Part shown: piece after piece, positions 63,913-64,000 of the stretch
Numbering within the stretch: position 1 is the first letter of the stretch
Layout of the letters: each line of letters begins with the position of its first letter
From: Apteryx mantelli
Taxonomy: Eukaryota; Chordata; Aves; Apterygiformes; Apterygidae
Assembly: GCF_036417845.1 (NCBI RefSeq)
Contig: NC_089978.1
Coordinates: 127,502,183 to 127,566,182 of the forward strand
Direction: 5' to 3'
Length of the DNA: 64,000 nucleotides
Position numbers and translations under genes: made by a program
The notes under the pieces: model-generated
The model's database searches: none
The model's input: the letters and a program-made list of their open reading frames with translations, nothing else
Told to the model about the DNA's origin: nothing

Positions 63913-64000
63913 CCTGCAATGTGTCTAGCAGGTGTCATTGTCTTTAATGCCAACTGTCAGCAGGTGTCTTTGCTGGTAGGTCCAAATATCGGCATTTGCT

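Noticed and set aside
1..64000. CRISPR array, operon, prophage or other prokaryotic system
   Set aside because: There are no spaced direct repeats with unique spacers, no tightly packed genes and no ribosome-binding sites; repeat content is vertebrate.

Overview
This is amniote nuclear DNA, most likely from a bird. The clearest marker is a CR1 LINE fragment at about 8911-9600. It reads antisense on the + strand, ends in the short 3' terminal motif seen at 8914-8923 (attctgtgat on the minus strand), and follows the avian CR1 3' region almost word for word as I remember it. Two much older CR1 remnants (about 2705-2935 and 40655-40910), about ten degenerate MIR/CORE-SINE pieces, microsatellites and no bacterial gene packing agree with this. 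The survival of so many ancient repeats suggests a slowly evolving sauropsid genome; a crocodilian or turtle is less likely but not excluded.

No complete protein-coding gene can be supported. Open frames are short, lack family signatures and look like chance frames, often starting at GTG or TTG. The longest one (39917-40441) exists only because a 15-bp tandem repeat cannot shift frame. The window is best read as gene-poor intergenic or intronic sequence.

Layout. 1-8.9 kb: AT-rich unique sequence with a (CA)n tract, an old CR1 remnant and one candidate terminal exon (4402-4584, strong acceptor, 60 open codons, stop overlapping AATAAA). 8.9-9.6 kb: the main CR1. 9.6-17.3 kb: unique sequence with a TATA-type promoter and a short non-coding first exon ending in a strong donor (14786-14889). 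17.3-22.5 kb: MIR remnant, a perfect short hairpin, unique sequence. 22.57-22.92 kb: a compact CpG island, the best promoter in the window, with three MYB-like sites in a phased arrangement. 23.7-25.9 kb: a cluster of MIR pieces, one apparently split by a palindromic repeat. 26-40 kb: mostly unique sequence with scattered MIR pieces. 39946-40315: a perfect 24.7-copy minisatellite. 40.6-64 kb: old CR1, more MIR pieces, a T13/G14 homopolymer junction, AT microsatellites and fragments of a dispersed palindromic repeat.

No operon-like or multi-gene system is visible. Functional interest lies in the CpG island, the TATA first exon and the candidate terminal exon; whether they belong to one transcript or several cannot be decided from sequence alone. 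Repeat names come from recalled consensus patterns, not a database search.
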